The notes under the pieces: generated by a model
The model's database searches: none
The model's input: only the letters and a program-made list of their open reading frames with translations
What the model was told of the DNA's origin: nothing
Assembly (NCBI RefSeq): GCF_003667445.1
Contig: NZ_RCTF01000018.1
Coordinates: forward strand, 1-64,000
DNA length: 64,000 nucleotides
Origin: Xanthobacter tagetidis
GTDB lineage: Bacteria > Pseudomonadota > Alphaproteobacteria > Rhizobiales > Xanthobacteraceae
Direction: 5' to 3'
Translations under genes and position numbers: made by a program
Shown: positions 8,509 through 16,876 of the stretch, piece by piece
Layout: every line of letters begins with the position of its first letter
How positions within the stretch are numbered: the first letter of the stretch is position 1

Positions 8509-8889
8509 ATGCCGCTCGTTCACATTGCCATGCGTTCCGGAAAGTCCGACGCCTATCGCCAGGCGATCTTCGACGGGATTTATCGCGCCATGCGCGAGAC
8601 GTTCTCGGTGCCCGAGGACGACCAGTTCATGACCATCACCCTGCACGACGCCGCCGACTTCCGCTATGGCGCGTCCTATTTCGGCATCGCCCGCAGCGAC
8701 GATCTGGTGCTGATCCAGATCAGCGCCATGAACACCCGGACGCTGGAGCAGAAGAAGGCCTTGTTTGCGACGATCGCAGCGCGGCTCGGCGAGAACCCCG
8801 GCCTCCGCCCGGAGGATGTGTTCGTGAACCTCATCGAGGGCGCGCGCGAGAACTGGTCGCTCGGCCATGGCCTTGCCCAATACGCCTGA
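8509..8889 (+). CDS. 4-oxalocrotonate tautomerase family protein
   Basis: The 126-residue protein begins MPLVHIAMRSGKS; after Met removal Pro1 would be the catalytic base of the tautomerase superfamily. The length fits the long tautomerase subgroup, larger than the 60-residue 4-OT type. The conserved VFVNLIEGARENWSLG ending is typical of it. The ATG follows GGGAGG. These enzymes catalyse keto-enol or dehalogenation chemistry on small carboxylates; the substrate cannot be inferred. A divergent LysR gene likely regulates it. Confidence 0.88.
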   Translation: MPLVHIAMRSGKSDAYRQAIFDGIYRAMRETFSVPEDDQFMTITLHDAADFRYGASYFGIARSDDLVLIQISAMNTRTLEQKKALFATIAARLGENPGLRPEDVFVNLIEGARENWSLGHGLAQYA

Positions 8890-9076
8890 CGCCGGTGCGG
8901 CCACGGGCTCCATCCGGGCGATCCGGCTTAGGGGATGGCTGAGGCAGGCCGTCGCGCGGCTGCGGCGCGCCAAGGCCATCTCCGCATCGCGTGAATTTCC
9001 CGCCGGCCGCTGGTGCGACCATGTCGAGCGCGCCATCAATGCGCAGATCATCCACGGCGATCCGCGCAAGCTGTGA
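8867..9076 (+). CDS. Possible small basic protein overlapping the tautomerase gene
   Basis: A 69-residue frame starts 23 bases inside the tautomerase gene and ends at 9076. The product is basic, with an Arg/Ala-rich middle and RWCDHVERAINAQIIHGDPRKL-like C-terminal half that looks like real protein rather than a shadow. No ribosome binding site is obvious, so translation could rely on coupling. No family is recognised. Confidence 0.35.
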   Translation: MALPNTPDAGAATGSIRAIRLRGWLRQAVARLRRAKAISASREFPAGRWCDHVERAINAQIIHGDPRKL

Positions 9077-9103
9077 TGTCGGCTACACTGGCCCTGGGCG
9101 GCC

Positions 9104-9364
9104 TCAGTTCGGCGCGCCTTCCTTGCCGGACGGGGCCTTCTCTTCAATCGCATCGGCCACCTCGGTCAAGGCGGCGGCCAGCGCCCGCAGCAGATCGGCG
9201 GGGGCGGAGACCTGGACCGCGGGGGTGGGCAGGCCCGGCTTCGGGCGGCCCACCTCCAGCCGCAGCGCGCCGACCTTGCCGTCGAAGATGGCGGTGGTGA
9301 AGGCCTGGAGCGGCCACACCTTCAGGCGCCCCGCCTCGTCCTTGTCCCAGTTCTCGAAATCCAT
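9104..9364 (-). CDS. Small hypothetical protein
   Basis: The 86-residue acidic product begins MDFENWDKDEAGRLKVW and has a predicted helix (LLRALAAALTEVADAIEE) near its C-terminus. Codon use is typical of the genome. The start at 9364 is the best supported, with GGGAG a little far upstream; longer in-frame starts are possible. No known domain is visible. It lies between the tautomerase and murB genes. Confidence 0.5.
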   Translation of the reverse strand: MDFENWDKDEAGRLKVWPLQAFTTAIFDGKVGALRLEVGRPKPGLPTPAVQVSAPADLLRALAAALTEVADAIEEKAPSGKEGAPN

Positions 9365-9644
9365 GCCGGTTCGCGCTCCCGCTCGCGCCCGCCGTCCTCC
9401 CGGTGCCCCGGGATGTGGCGACGCGTATCTGGCATTCTGCATATCATGACTGCCCGCGCGGGCAACCGGCGCCCGGTCGCGGCGATGGGCGGGACACCTT
9501 GCCCATACCCAAGCGCCCGTTTGATCGGTCAAAAGAGGAATGGCCGCGCCCACCGGCGTCATGGCCGGGACAAGCCCGGCCCTGACTTGGCTGACGATGT
9601 CAGGAAGCTCCAGGCACCCACTTCTGCGATTTTCCAAACCGGCT

Positions 9645-10592
9645 CTAAGCGCCTTTCGGCACGCCGATGCGCTTGATTTCCCAGTCCAGCGTGACGCCGC
9701 TCGTCTCCTTCACGCGTCGCCGCACCTCCTCCCCGAGGCCCTCGATGTCGGCGGCCGTGGCGCCGCCGAGGTTGATGAGGAAATTCGCGTGCAGTTCCGA
9801 GACCTGCGCCTGGCCGATGGTCAATCCGCGGCAGCCGGCGGCGTCCACCAGCTTCCAGGCGCTGGTGCCAGGCGGGTTCTTGAAGGTGGAGCCGCCGGTG
9901 CGGCTCTTGATGGGCTGGGTCGCCTCGCGGCTCTCGGTGATCTTTGCCATCTCCGCGGCGATCACCTCCCCGTCTCCCGGCCGGCCCTCGAACACGGCGC
10001 GGGTGAAGATCAGGTCGTCCGGCACGGAGGAGTGCCGGTAGGAATAGCCCATGTCGGCATTGGCGAGGGTGATCTTCTCGCCGCGGCGCGTGACCGCCTC
10101 CACCGCTACCACCACGTTTCTGGTCTCGCCGCCATAGGCGCCGCCGTTCATCCGCAGCGCCCCGCCGATGCAGCCCGGAATGCCGCGCAGGAAGGAGAAG
10201 CCCGCAATGGCATGATCGGCCGCCGCGCGTGCGACCTTCACGTCCGGCACCGCCGCGCCCGCGGTGATGCGGGTGCCCTCGACCTCCACTTCGGAGAAGC
10301 CGCGCCCGAGCCGGATGACGACGCCGGGGATGCCGCCGTCGCGCACGATCAGGTTGGAGCCGAGGCCGATCACCGTCACCGGGATCTCGGCCGGCAGATG
10401 CGCCAGAGCATAAGCGAGGTCGTCCGCGTCCGCGGGCAGGAACAGGACCTCGGCCGGGCCGCCGACCCGGAACCAGGTGAGATCGGCCAGCGAGATGCCG
10501 GCCTGAAGCGTGCCGCGCAGCTGCGGCATCGCCGCCTTGAGCGTGTCGGCGAGGCCGGCGCCGGGAGCGGCGGTCCCCTGTGCATCTGCCAC
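9645..10592 (-). CDS. murB: UDP-N-acetylenolpyruvoylglucosamine reductase
   Basis: MurB reduces the enolpyruvyl ether of UDP-GlcNAc to UDP-MurNAc with NADPH and FAD in cytoplasmic peptidoglycan synthesis. FAD-binding motifs are clear: LTWFRVGGPAEVLF, VIGLGSNLIVRDGG and FLRGIPGCIGGALRMNGGAYG. The active-site Ser lies in GGSTFKNP and the final SELHANFLIN motif is present, typical of type I MurB. There is no good ATG; the GTG at 10592 with GGGAC upstream gives 315 residues, the normal length, but an ATG at 10529 is an alternative. It stands outside any mur/fts cluster, which is unusual for this group. Confidence 0.9.
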   Translation of the reverse strand: MADAQGTAAPGAGLADTLKAAMPQLRGTLQAGISLADLTWFRVGGPAEVLFLPADADDLAYALAHLPAEIPVTVIGLGSNLIVRDGGIPGVVIRLGRGFSEVEVEGTRITAGAAVPDVKVARAAADHAIAGFSFLRGIPGCIGGALRMNGGAYGGETRNVVVAVEAVTRRGEKITLANADMGYSYRHSSVPDDLIFTRAVFEGRPGDGEVIAAEMAKITESREATQPIKSRTGGSTFKNPPGTSAWKLVDAAGCRGLTIGQAQVSELHANFLINLGGATAADIEGLGEEVRRRVKETSGVTLDWEIKRIGVPKGA

Positions 10593-10834
10593 GATGGTCG
10601 TCCCGTGCTGGGGCCGAAATCTCCCGCCGCGCGAGGCGGCCCGTTCGGCGCGGCCTGCCTCTCCCACATGCGCGCAGCCAGGGCAAGCGCGGTGCGGGCG
10701 GCGCGTCTGCCCGCCGCCCCCGAGCGGCGCCCGGACAGGGGGTGCCGTGCAACCGTTTTCATCGCACTGCACACAGCCATCGACGATCCCGCAAACCGGC
10801 GGTATAGCTTGCTTCCAAGAGGAGCCGCCGCCCT

Positions 10835-11458
10835 TTGCTGTCCGTCATCATCCCCACCCAGAATTCCGAGCGCCGCCTGGTGCCCGTCCTGTCCGCCCTG
10901 GTGCAGGGCGTGACCGCCGGCGTGCTGCGCGACGTGACGCTGGTGGACAACGGATCGACCGACGGCACCGCCACCATCGCCGACGGTGCGGGCTGCGCCT
11001 TCCTGCCCTCGGTGGGCGATCTCGGCGTCCGGCTGCGCCAGGGGGCCGCGGCCTCGCGGGGGCGCTGGCTGATGTTCCTCACCGACCAGTCGTTCCTGGA
11101 GGAGGGCTGGGCGCGCGAGGTGGCGCATTTCATCGAGGCCGCGGAACGGCGGGGGCAGGCGGAGCGGATCGCCGGTACCTTCCGCCTGGCGGTGGACGGC
11201 TACGGCCTGCGCCCGCGGCTCGGCGAGGCGGTGGCCGCGGCGCGACTCGCGCTGCTCGGCCTGCCGAAGCCGGGGCAGGGGCTCATCATCTCCCACCGGC
11301 ACTATGATCGGCTCGGCGGCCATCCCTCCGGGGTGAAGGCCGAGCAGCGGCTTCTGGCGCGCATCGGCCGGCGCGGCATTCACGTGCTGCGCGCCCGCGT
11401 CCTGCTGGCCGACGGGATGGGGGGCGAGCCGGGCGAGGAGGGGGCGCTTTCCACCTAA
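10835..11458 (+). CDS. Short family-2-like glycosyltransferase
   Basis: The 207-residue protein starts with the GT-A fold signature LSVIIPTQNSERRLVPVLSAL and VTLVDNGSTDGTATIA, the nucleotide-sugar site of family 2 glycosyltransferases. The expected DXD metal motif is replaced by MFLTDQSF near residue 85. The protein is shorter than most family members. It uses a TTG start at 10835, supported by AGAGGAG ten bases upstream; no ATG fits. Divergent from murB, it may act in envelope polysaccharide synthesis, but the acceptor is unknown. Confidence 0.75.
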   Translation: MLSVIIPTQNSERRLVPVLSALVQGVTAGVLRDVTLVDNGSTDGTATIADGAGCAFLPSVGDLGVRLRQGAAASRGRWLMFLTDQSFLEEGWAREVAHFIEAAERRGQAERIAGTFRLAVDGYGLRPRLGEAVAAARLALLGLPKPGQGLIISHRHYDRLGGHPSGVKAEQRLLARIGRRGIHVLRARVLLADGMGGEPGEEGALST

Positions 11459-11545
11459 AATAAGCCCCAGTGTGGGATAAGGTCTTTGCGCTGTCGCAGC
11501 CATCGGGCTTCATCCGCCCGCGGCGAAGCGCCGAGGGAGGGGTCC

Positions 11546-14500
11546 ATGGGGCTGGGGCATCGTCTCGTTCGCGTCGGATTTGCGGTGGTGCTGGCGCTCT
11601 CCGCGGCGGCGGCGCTGGCTCAGACCCCGCCGCCCCGGCCTCCGGCCCGGCCCGAGGCGCCCGCGCCGCTGCCGCGGCCCCAGCCGGCCCAAAGCGCCCC
11701 GGCCCCCGCGCCCGCGCCGCAGGCCCAGGCTCCGACCCGTCCGGCCTCCGCCAAGACCTTCCAGCGCGCCGAGCTGTCCACCAATGCGCGCCGCTACGAG
11801 CGCTTGCTACGCCGCGGCGCGACGCCGCCGACCCAGCCGCTCGACAGGCTGCGGCGCGACGCCGATACCGCCTACCAGCGCAACGACGCGCGTGGCGCGG
11901 CCCAGCTCTATGCCGCCGTGGTGGTGGCGAGCCCGGACGACGCGGCCTCCTGGATGCGGCTCGCCCGCGCGCTCTCGGCCATCAAGCCGACCGAGAAGGA
12001 AAGCGGCTTCACCTTCACCGAGAATGCGCTCGGCGCCGCCTACATCGCCTATCGCCGCGCCGGCACGGCGGCGCTGGAGGGCGACGCGCTCGCCTTCATC
12101 GCCCGCACCGATGCCGGTCGCGGCACCTGGCGCTCGGCCATCGACACCATGAAGCTCGCGCTCGATTTGCGCGACAATGCGAGCGACCGCGCCTTCTTGG
12201 AGAAGATGAAGGAGGAGCACGGCTTCCGCATGCTCGACTACACGGTCGAATCGGACGCCGCCGCGCCGCGCGCCTGCCTCCAGTTCTCCGAGGATCTCAA
12301 GCCCGCCACCGACTTCTCCGCCTTCGTGCAGGTGGAGGGCATGGACAAGCCCGCGGTCACCGCCGAGGAGCGGCAGATCTGCGTCGAGGGCCTCAAGCAC
12401 GGCGAGCACTATGAGGTGCGCGTGCGGCCCGGCGTTCCCGCCGCCATCGGCGAGACCACCCGCAAGGGCGCCGAGCTGTCCATCTATGTGCGCGACCGGC
12501 GCCCCTCCGCCCGCTTCGGCGGCCGCAACTACGTGCTGCCCAGCATCGGCCAGAAGGGCATTCCCATCACCACCGTCAACACCAAGGCGGTGAAGGTCTC
12601 GATCCTGCGCATCGGCGACCGCGGCCTCGTGCCCACCGCGCTCGACGGCGAGTTCCGGCAGGCGATCGAGTTCTACGTGCGCGAGCGCCTGAAGGAGGGC
12701 GCGGCGATCCCGGTGTTCGACGGCATCCTGGAAGTGGACAGCCCGCTGAACGGCGAGGTGACGACCGCCATCCCCGTCACCGAGGCGCTCGGCCAACTCC
12801 AGAGCGGCGTCTATGTGATGACCGCCGCGCCGGACCCCGCGCCCACCACCGAGGACGGCGACTACGAGACCATCTCCACCCAGTGGTTCATCGTCTCCGA
12901 CCTCGGCCTCACCGCCGTGTCGGCGCGCGACGGCGTGCATGTGATGGTGCGCTCGCTCGGCGGCGCCGAGCCGGTGGCGGGGGTCGAGGTGCGCCTCGTC
13001 GCCAAGTCCAACGAGGTGCTCGGCACCCGCACCACCGACGCGAACGGCCTCGCCCGCTTCGATCCCGGCCTCGCGCGCGGGCCGGCGGGTCTTGAGCCCG
13101 AAGTGGTGGTGGCGCAGACCAAGGCGGGCGACTACGCCTTCCTGTCGCTCAAGGACCAGGGCTTCGACCTCACCGACCGCGGCGTCGCCGGGCGCGAGGC
13201 GCCGGGGCCGCTCGACGCCTTCCTCGCCGCCGAGCGCGGCGTCTACCGCTCCGGCGAGAGCGTGCACCTCACCGCTCTGCTGCGCGACGCCAAAGGCAAT
13301 GCGGCGCCCGGCCTTCCCATCACCCTGGTGCTCCAGCGTCCGGACGGCGTCGAGGACCGGCGCCTCGTCTCCGAGGATGCCGGCGCGGGCGGGCGCACCG
13401 TGGACCTGCCGCTGCTCAAGGGCGCCATGACCGGCACCTGGCGCATCAAGGCGTTCAGCGACCCGAAGGCGGCGCCCATCGGCGAGACCACCTTCCTGCT
13501 GGAGGACTATGTTCCCGACCGGGTGGAGTTCGAGCTCTCCACCGCCGCCACCGCGGTGCCGCGCGCCGGCTCGGTGGAGGTTCTGCTGAACGGGCGCTAT
13601 CTGTTCGGCGCGCCGGCCGCGCTGCTCGACGTGGAGGCGGAGAGCGAGCTGCGCCTCGCGCCGGGCGGGCGCAAGGCCTTCCCCGGCTTCCTGTTCGGCA
13701 ATTCCGAGGACGAGGTGCTGGCCGACCGCAACCCGGCCCCCGACGCCCCGCGCACCGATGCGAACGGCCGTGCCACCCTGCGCCTCGGCGCCGGCACGCT
13801 GCCGCGCACCGAGCGGCCGCTGGAGATCGAGGCCATCGTGCGCCTCGTGGAGGCGGGCGGGCGCGCGGTGCAGCGCACGCTCACCGTCCCGGTCGCCGCC
13901 GCCGGCAGTCAGATCGGCGTGAAGCCGCTGTTCGACTCCCGCGTGCGCGAGGGCGAGCCGGCGGCGTTCGAGGTGGTGGTCGCCGCTCCCGATGACAAGC
14001 CGCGCGCCGCCAGCGGGCTCACCTGGCGCCTGTCGCGCCTGGAGACGCGCTACCAGTGGTACAAGGTGGACGGCGCCTGGCAGTACGAGCCGGTGAAGAT
14101 CGTCTCCCGCGTCGGCGAAGGCCGCTTCGACGTGGCGGCGGACGCTCCCGCGCGGCTCCAGCTGCCCACCGATTTCGGCCGCTACCGGCTCGACGTGACC
14201 GGGCCCGGCCTGCCGCTCACCTCGCTGCCGTTCGAGGCCGGCTTCGGCGGCGGCGCCAGCGCCGACACACCCGACCGCCTGGAACTGACGCTCGGCGCCG
14301 ACGCCTATGCCGCCGGCGACACGCTGGAGGCGACGATCACCGCCCGCGCCCCCGGCGCCGCCACCGTCATGGTGATGAACGAAGGCGTGCTGGCGACCCG
14401 CACCCTGAAGCTGGAGAAGGGCGCCAACAAGGTTGCCTTCCCGGTGGAGCCCTCCTGGACCCCCGGCGCCTATGTGGTCGCCTTCTACCATCGCCCGCTC

Positions 14501-16876
14501 GACGTGGCCGCCGGCCGCATGCCGGGCCGCGCCATCGGCCTCGGCTGGTTCTCGGTGGACCGCGCGGCGCGCACTCTCAAGGTGGAGCTGGGCGGCCCGG
14601 CGGAAATCCGCCCGGAGACCGCGCTCGACATTCCCGTCACCGTCACCGGGCTCAAGCCCGGCGAGCAGGCTTTTGTGACACTCGCCGCGGTGGACGTGGG
14701 CATCCTCAACCTCACCGGCTACAAGCCGCCGAACCCGGACGCCGCCATCCTCGGCCAGCGCCGGCTCGCGCCCGAGATCCGCGACCTCTACGGCGCGCTG
14801 ATCGACGGCATGCGCGCCAATGCCGGTCGCCTGCGCTCCGGCGGCGACGGCGGCGAGGAGCACGCGCTGGCGAGCCCGCCCACCCAGCCGCCGCTCGCTC
14901 TATTCTCCGGCCTCGTCGCGGTGGGGCCGGACGGCACGGCGCGCGTCTCGTTCGCGATCCCCGCCTTTGACGGTACGGTGCGGCTGATGGCCATCGCCTG
15001 GAGCGCCGACAGGCTCGGCCACGCCGCCCGCGACGTGCTGGTGCGCGACCAGGTGGTGCTGATGCCGACCCTGCCGCGCTTCCTCGCCAATGGCGACCGC
15101 GGCTCGATCCACCTGGACGTGACACCCATCACCGCCCCGGCGGGCGACTACCGCCTGGAGGTGACGGGCACGGGCGCGGTGGCGACCCCGGTGCCCGGCC
15201 CGACGCTGAAGCTCGCCGCCGGCGAGCGCCAGTCCGTGCGCCTGCCGGTGGAGGGCAAGACGGTGGGCGCCGGCACGGTGGCGGTGCGCCTGGTCGGCCA
15301 GGGCGTCGACATCCGCCGCACCTATGCGGTGAACGTGCGCCCGGCCTATCCCGAGATCGAGCGCCGCACGGTGCGCAATCTCGCGCCCGGCGAGAGCATC
15401 ACGCTCAACGCGGCCCTCGTGCAGGACCTCGTGCCCGGCACCGGATCGGTGGCGGTCAGCGCCGCGCCGCTCTCCACCATCGACGTGCCGGCGCTGCTCT
15501 CGGCGCTCGACCGCTACCCCTATGGCTGCTCCGAGCAGATCACCAGCCGCGCGCTGCCGCTGCTCTATTTCAACGATCTGGCCCAGCTCACCGGCAAGGA
15601 CACCGACCCCGGCGCCGCGGATCGCATCCGCGATGCCGTCGCCCGCGTGCTCTCGCGGCAGGGTTCGGACGGCTCGTTCGGACTGTGGGCGGCGGGCGGC
15701 AGCGACACCTGGCTCGACGCCTATGTGACCGACTTCCTCGGCCGCGCGCGGGAGAAGGGCTATGCGGTGCCGGACATCGCCTTCCGCCTCGCGCTCGACC
15801 GGCTGCGCAACGTCGTCAACCTCGCCGGCGCGCGCTTCGACGAGGCCAGCGAGGGCCTTGCCTATGCGCTCTACGTGCTGGCCCGCAATGGCCGCGCGCC
15901 GCTCGGCGATCTGCGCTATCTCGCCGATGCGCGGCTCTCCGACATTACGTCGCCGCTCTCCCAAGGCCAGGTGGGCGCGGCGCTGGCGCTGCTCGGCGAC
16001 CGCACCCGCGCCGAGCGCGTGATGAAGGTGGCGCTGGACGGCCTGCCCACGGCGGCCGCCGCCCCCGAGGCCGGCCGCGCCGACTTCGGCTCGGCTTTGC
16101 GCGATGCCGCCGCGCTTGCCGTGCTGGCGCGGGAGGCGGACCTGCCGCGCCTCGCCGACGTGGCGCTGAACCGGGTCGACGTGGCGCGCACCCTCACCCT
16201 GCGCACCTCCACCCAGGAGAACGCTTGGCTGCTGCTCGCCGCCCGCTCCCTCGCCGCCAGCGCCTCCGGCATGGTGATCGAGGCGAACGGCGCCGCCCGG
16301 CGCGGCGCGTTCGGCCGCACGCTCTCGCGCCAGGACCTGGAGCAGGGGCAGCTGACGTTGCGCAATGCCGGGCCGGAGCCGGTGAAGGTGGTGGTCGCCG
16401 TCAGCGGCGCCCCGGCCCAGCCGGAGCCGCCCACCGCCCACGGCTTCACCCTGGAGCGGCGCTATTACACCCCGGACGGCAAGCCGGCCGACCCCTCCAA
16501 GGCGGTGCAGAACCAGCGCTTCGTCGTGGTTCTGAAGGCCAAGGAGGAGGACACCGTGCTCGCCGATGTGCTGCTGGTGGACTATCTGCCCGCCGGCTTC
16601 GAGATCGAGAACCCGAACCTGCTCTCGGGCGAGGCGGACGCCTTCGCGTGGCTCGGCGAGACCAGCGAGGCGGGGCATCTCGAATTCCGCGACGACCGCT
16701 TCGTCGCCTCCGTCACCCGGCAGGAGGACGATGCGCCGTTCGTCGTCGCCTACATGGTGCGGGCGGTGGCGCCGGGGCGCTATGCCCACCCCCCGGCGAT
16801 GATCGAGGACATGTACCGGCCCGACCGCTTCGCCCGCACCGCCGCAGGCACCCTGGAGGTCGCGCCCGCCCGATGA
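11546..16876 (+). CDS. yfhM: Bacterial alpha-2-macroglobulin family protein
   Basis: This 1776-residue protein is a bacterial alpha-2-macroglobulin, a periplasmic protease trap thought to protect cells from external proteases. A signal peptide (about residues 1-25, ending ALAQ) is followed by a Pro-rich linker and then the MG-domain string. The thioester motif CSEQ lies at residues 1328-1331 in YPYGCSEQITSR. The signal peptide has no lipobox Cys, so the protein should be soluble, unlike the lipoprotein of Escherichia coli. GGGAGGGG precedes ATG 11546. Its stop overlaps the start of pbpC by four bases, the conserved pairing that couples protease defence to wall repair. Confidence 0.92.
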   Translation: MGLGHRLVRVGFAVVLALSAAAALAQTPPPRPPARPEAPAPLPRPQPAQSAPAPAPAPQAQAPTRPASAKTFQRAELSTNARRYERLLRRGATPPTQPLDRLRRDADTAYQRNDARGAAQLYAAVVVASPDDAASWMRLARALSAIKPTEKESGFTFTENALGAAYIAYRRAGTAALEGDALAFIARTDAGRGTWRSAIDTMKLALDLRDNASDRAFLEKMKEEHGFRMLDYTVESDAAAPRACLQFSEDLKPATDFSAFVQVEGMDKPAVTAEERQICVEGLKHGEHYEVRVRPGVPAAIGETTRKGAELSIYVRDRRPSARFGGRNYVLPSIGQKGIPITTVNTKAVKVSILRIGDRGLVPTALDGEFRQAIEFYVRERLKEGAAIPVFDGILEVDSPLNGEVTTAIPVTEALGQLQSGVYVMTAAPDPAPTTEDGDYETISTQWFIVSDLGLTAVSARDGVHVMVRSLGGAEPVAGVEVRLVAKSNEVLGTRTTDANGLARFDPGLARGPAGLEPEVVVAQTKAGDYAFLSLKDQGFDLTDRGVAGREAPGPLDAFLAAERGVYRSGESVHLTALLRDAKGNAAPGLPITLVLQRPDGVEDRRLVSEDAGAGGRTVDLPLLKGAMTGTWRIKAFSDPKAAPIGETTFLLEDYVPDRVEFELSTAATAVPRAGSVEVLLNGRYLFGAPAALLDVEAESELRLAPGGRKAFPGFLFGNSEDEVLADRNPAPDAPRTDANGRATLRLGAGTLPRTERPLEIEAIVRLVEAGGRAVQRTLTVPVAAAGSQIGVKPLFDSRVREGEPAAFEVVVAAPDDKPRAASGLTWRLSRLETRYQWYKVDGAWQYEPVKIVSRVGEGRFDVAADAPARLQLPTDFGRYRLDVTGPGLPLTSLPFEAGFGGGASADTPDRLELTLGADAYAAGDTLEATITARAPGAATVMVMNEGVLATRTLKLEKGANKVAFPVEPSWTPGAYVVAFYHRPLDVAAGRMPGRAIGLGWFSVDRAARTLKVELGGPAEIRPETALDIPVTVTGLKPGEQAFVTLAAVDVGILNLTGYKPPNPDAAILGQRRLAPEIRDLYGALIDGMRANAGRLRSGGDGGEEHALASPPTQPPLALFSGLVAVGPDGTARVSFAIPAFDGTVRLMAIAWSADRLGHAARDVLVRDQVVLMPTLPRFLANGDRGSIHLDVTPITAPAGDYRLEVTGTGAVATPVPGPTLKLAAGERQSVRLPVEGKTVGAGTVAVRLVGQGVDIRRTYAVNVRPAYPEIERRTVRNLAPGESITLNAALVQDLVPGTGSVAVSAAPLSTIDVPALLSALDRYPYGCSEQITSRALPLLYFNDLAQLTGKDTDPGAADRIRDAVARVLSRQGSDGSFGLWAAGGSDTWLDAYVTDFLGRAREKGYAVPDIAFRLALDRLRNVVNLAGARFDEASEGLAYALYVLARNGRAPLGDLRYLADARLSDITSPLSQGQVGAALALLGDRTRAERVMKVALDGLPTAAAAPEAGRADFGSALRDAAALAVLAREADLPRLADVALNRVDVARTLTLRTSTQENAWLLLAARSLAASASGMVIEANGAARRGAFGRTLSRQDLEQGQLTLRNAGPEPVKVVVAVSGAPAQPEPPTAHGFTLERRYYTPDGKPADPSKAVQNQRFVVVLKAKEEDTVLADVLLVDYLPAGFEIENPNLLSGEADAFAWLGETSEAGHLEFRDDRFVASVTRQEDDAPFVVAYMVRAVAPGRYAHPPAMIEDMYRPDRFARTAAGTLEVAPAR

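Noticed and set aside
5323..8889. Very long plus-strand open frame (about 1188 codons) across leuA and the LysR gene
   Set aside because: It is antisense to leuA and the LysR gene, rich in His/Arg/Gly shadow composition, and only its last 126 codons (the tautomerase) are real.
11807..14863. Minus-strand open frame of about 1018 codons
   Set aside because: Antisense shadow of the alpha-2-macroglobulin gene caused by GC-rich third positions; no domain seen.
14900..16789. Minus-strand open frame of about 629 codons
   Set aside because: Another antisense shadow of the alpha-2-macroglobulin gene with Arg/Gly/His-rich composition.
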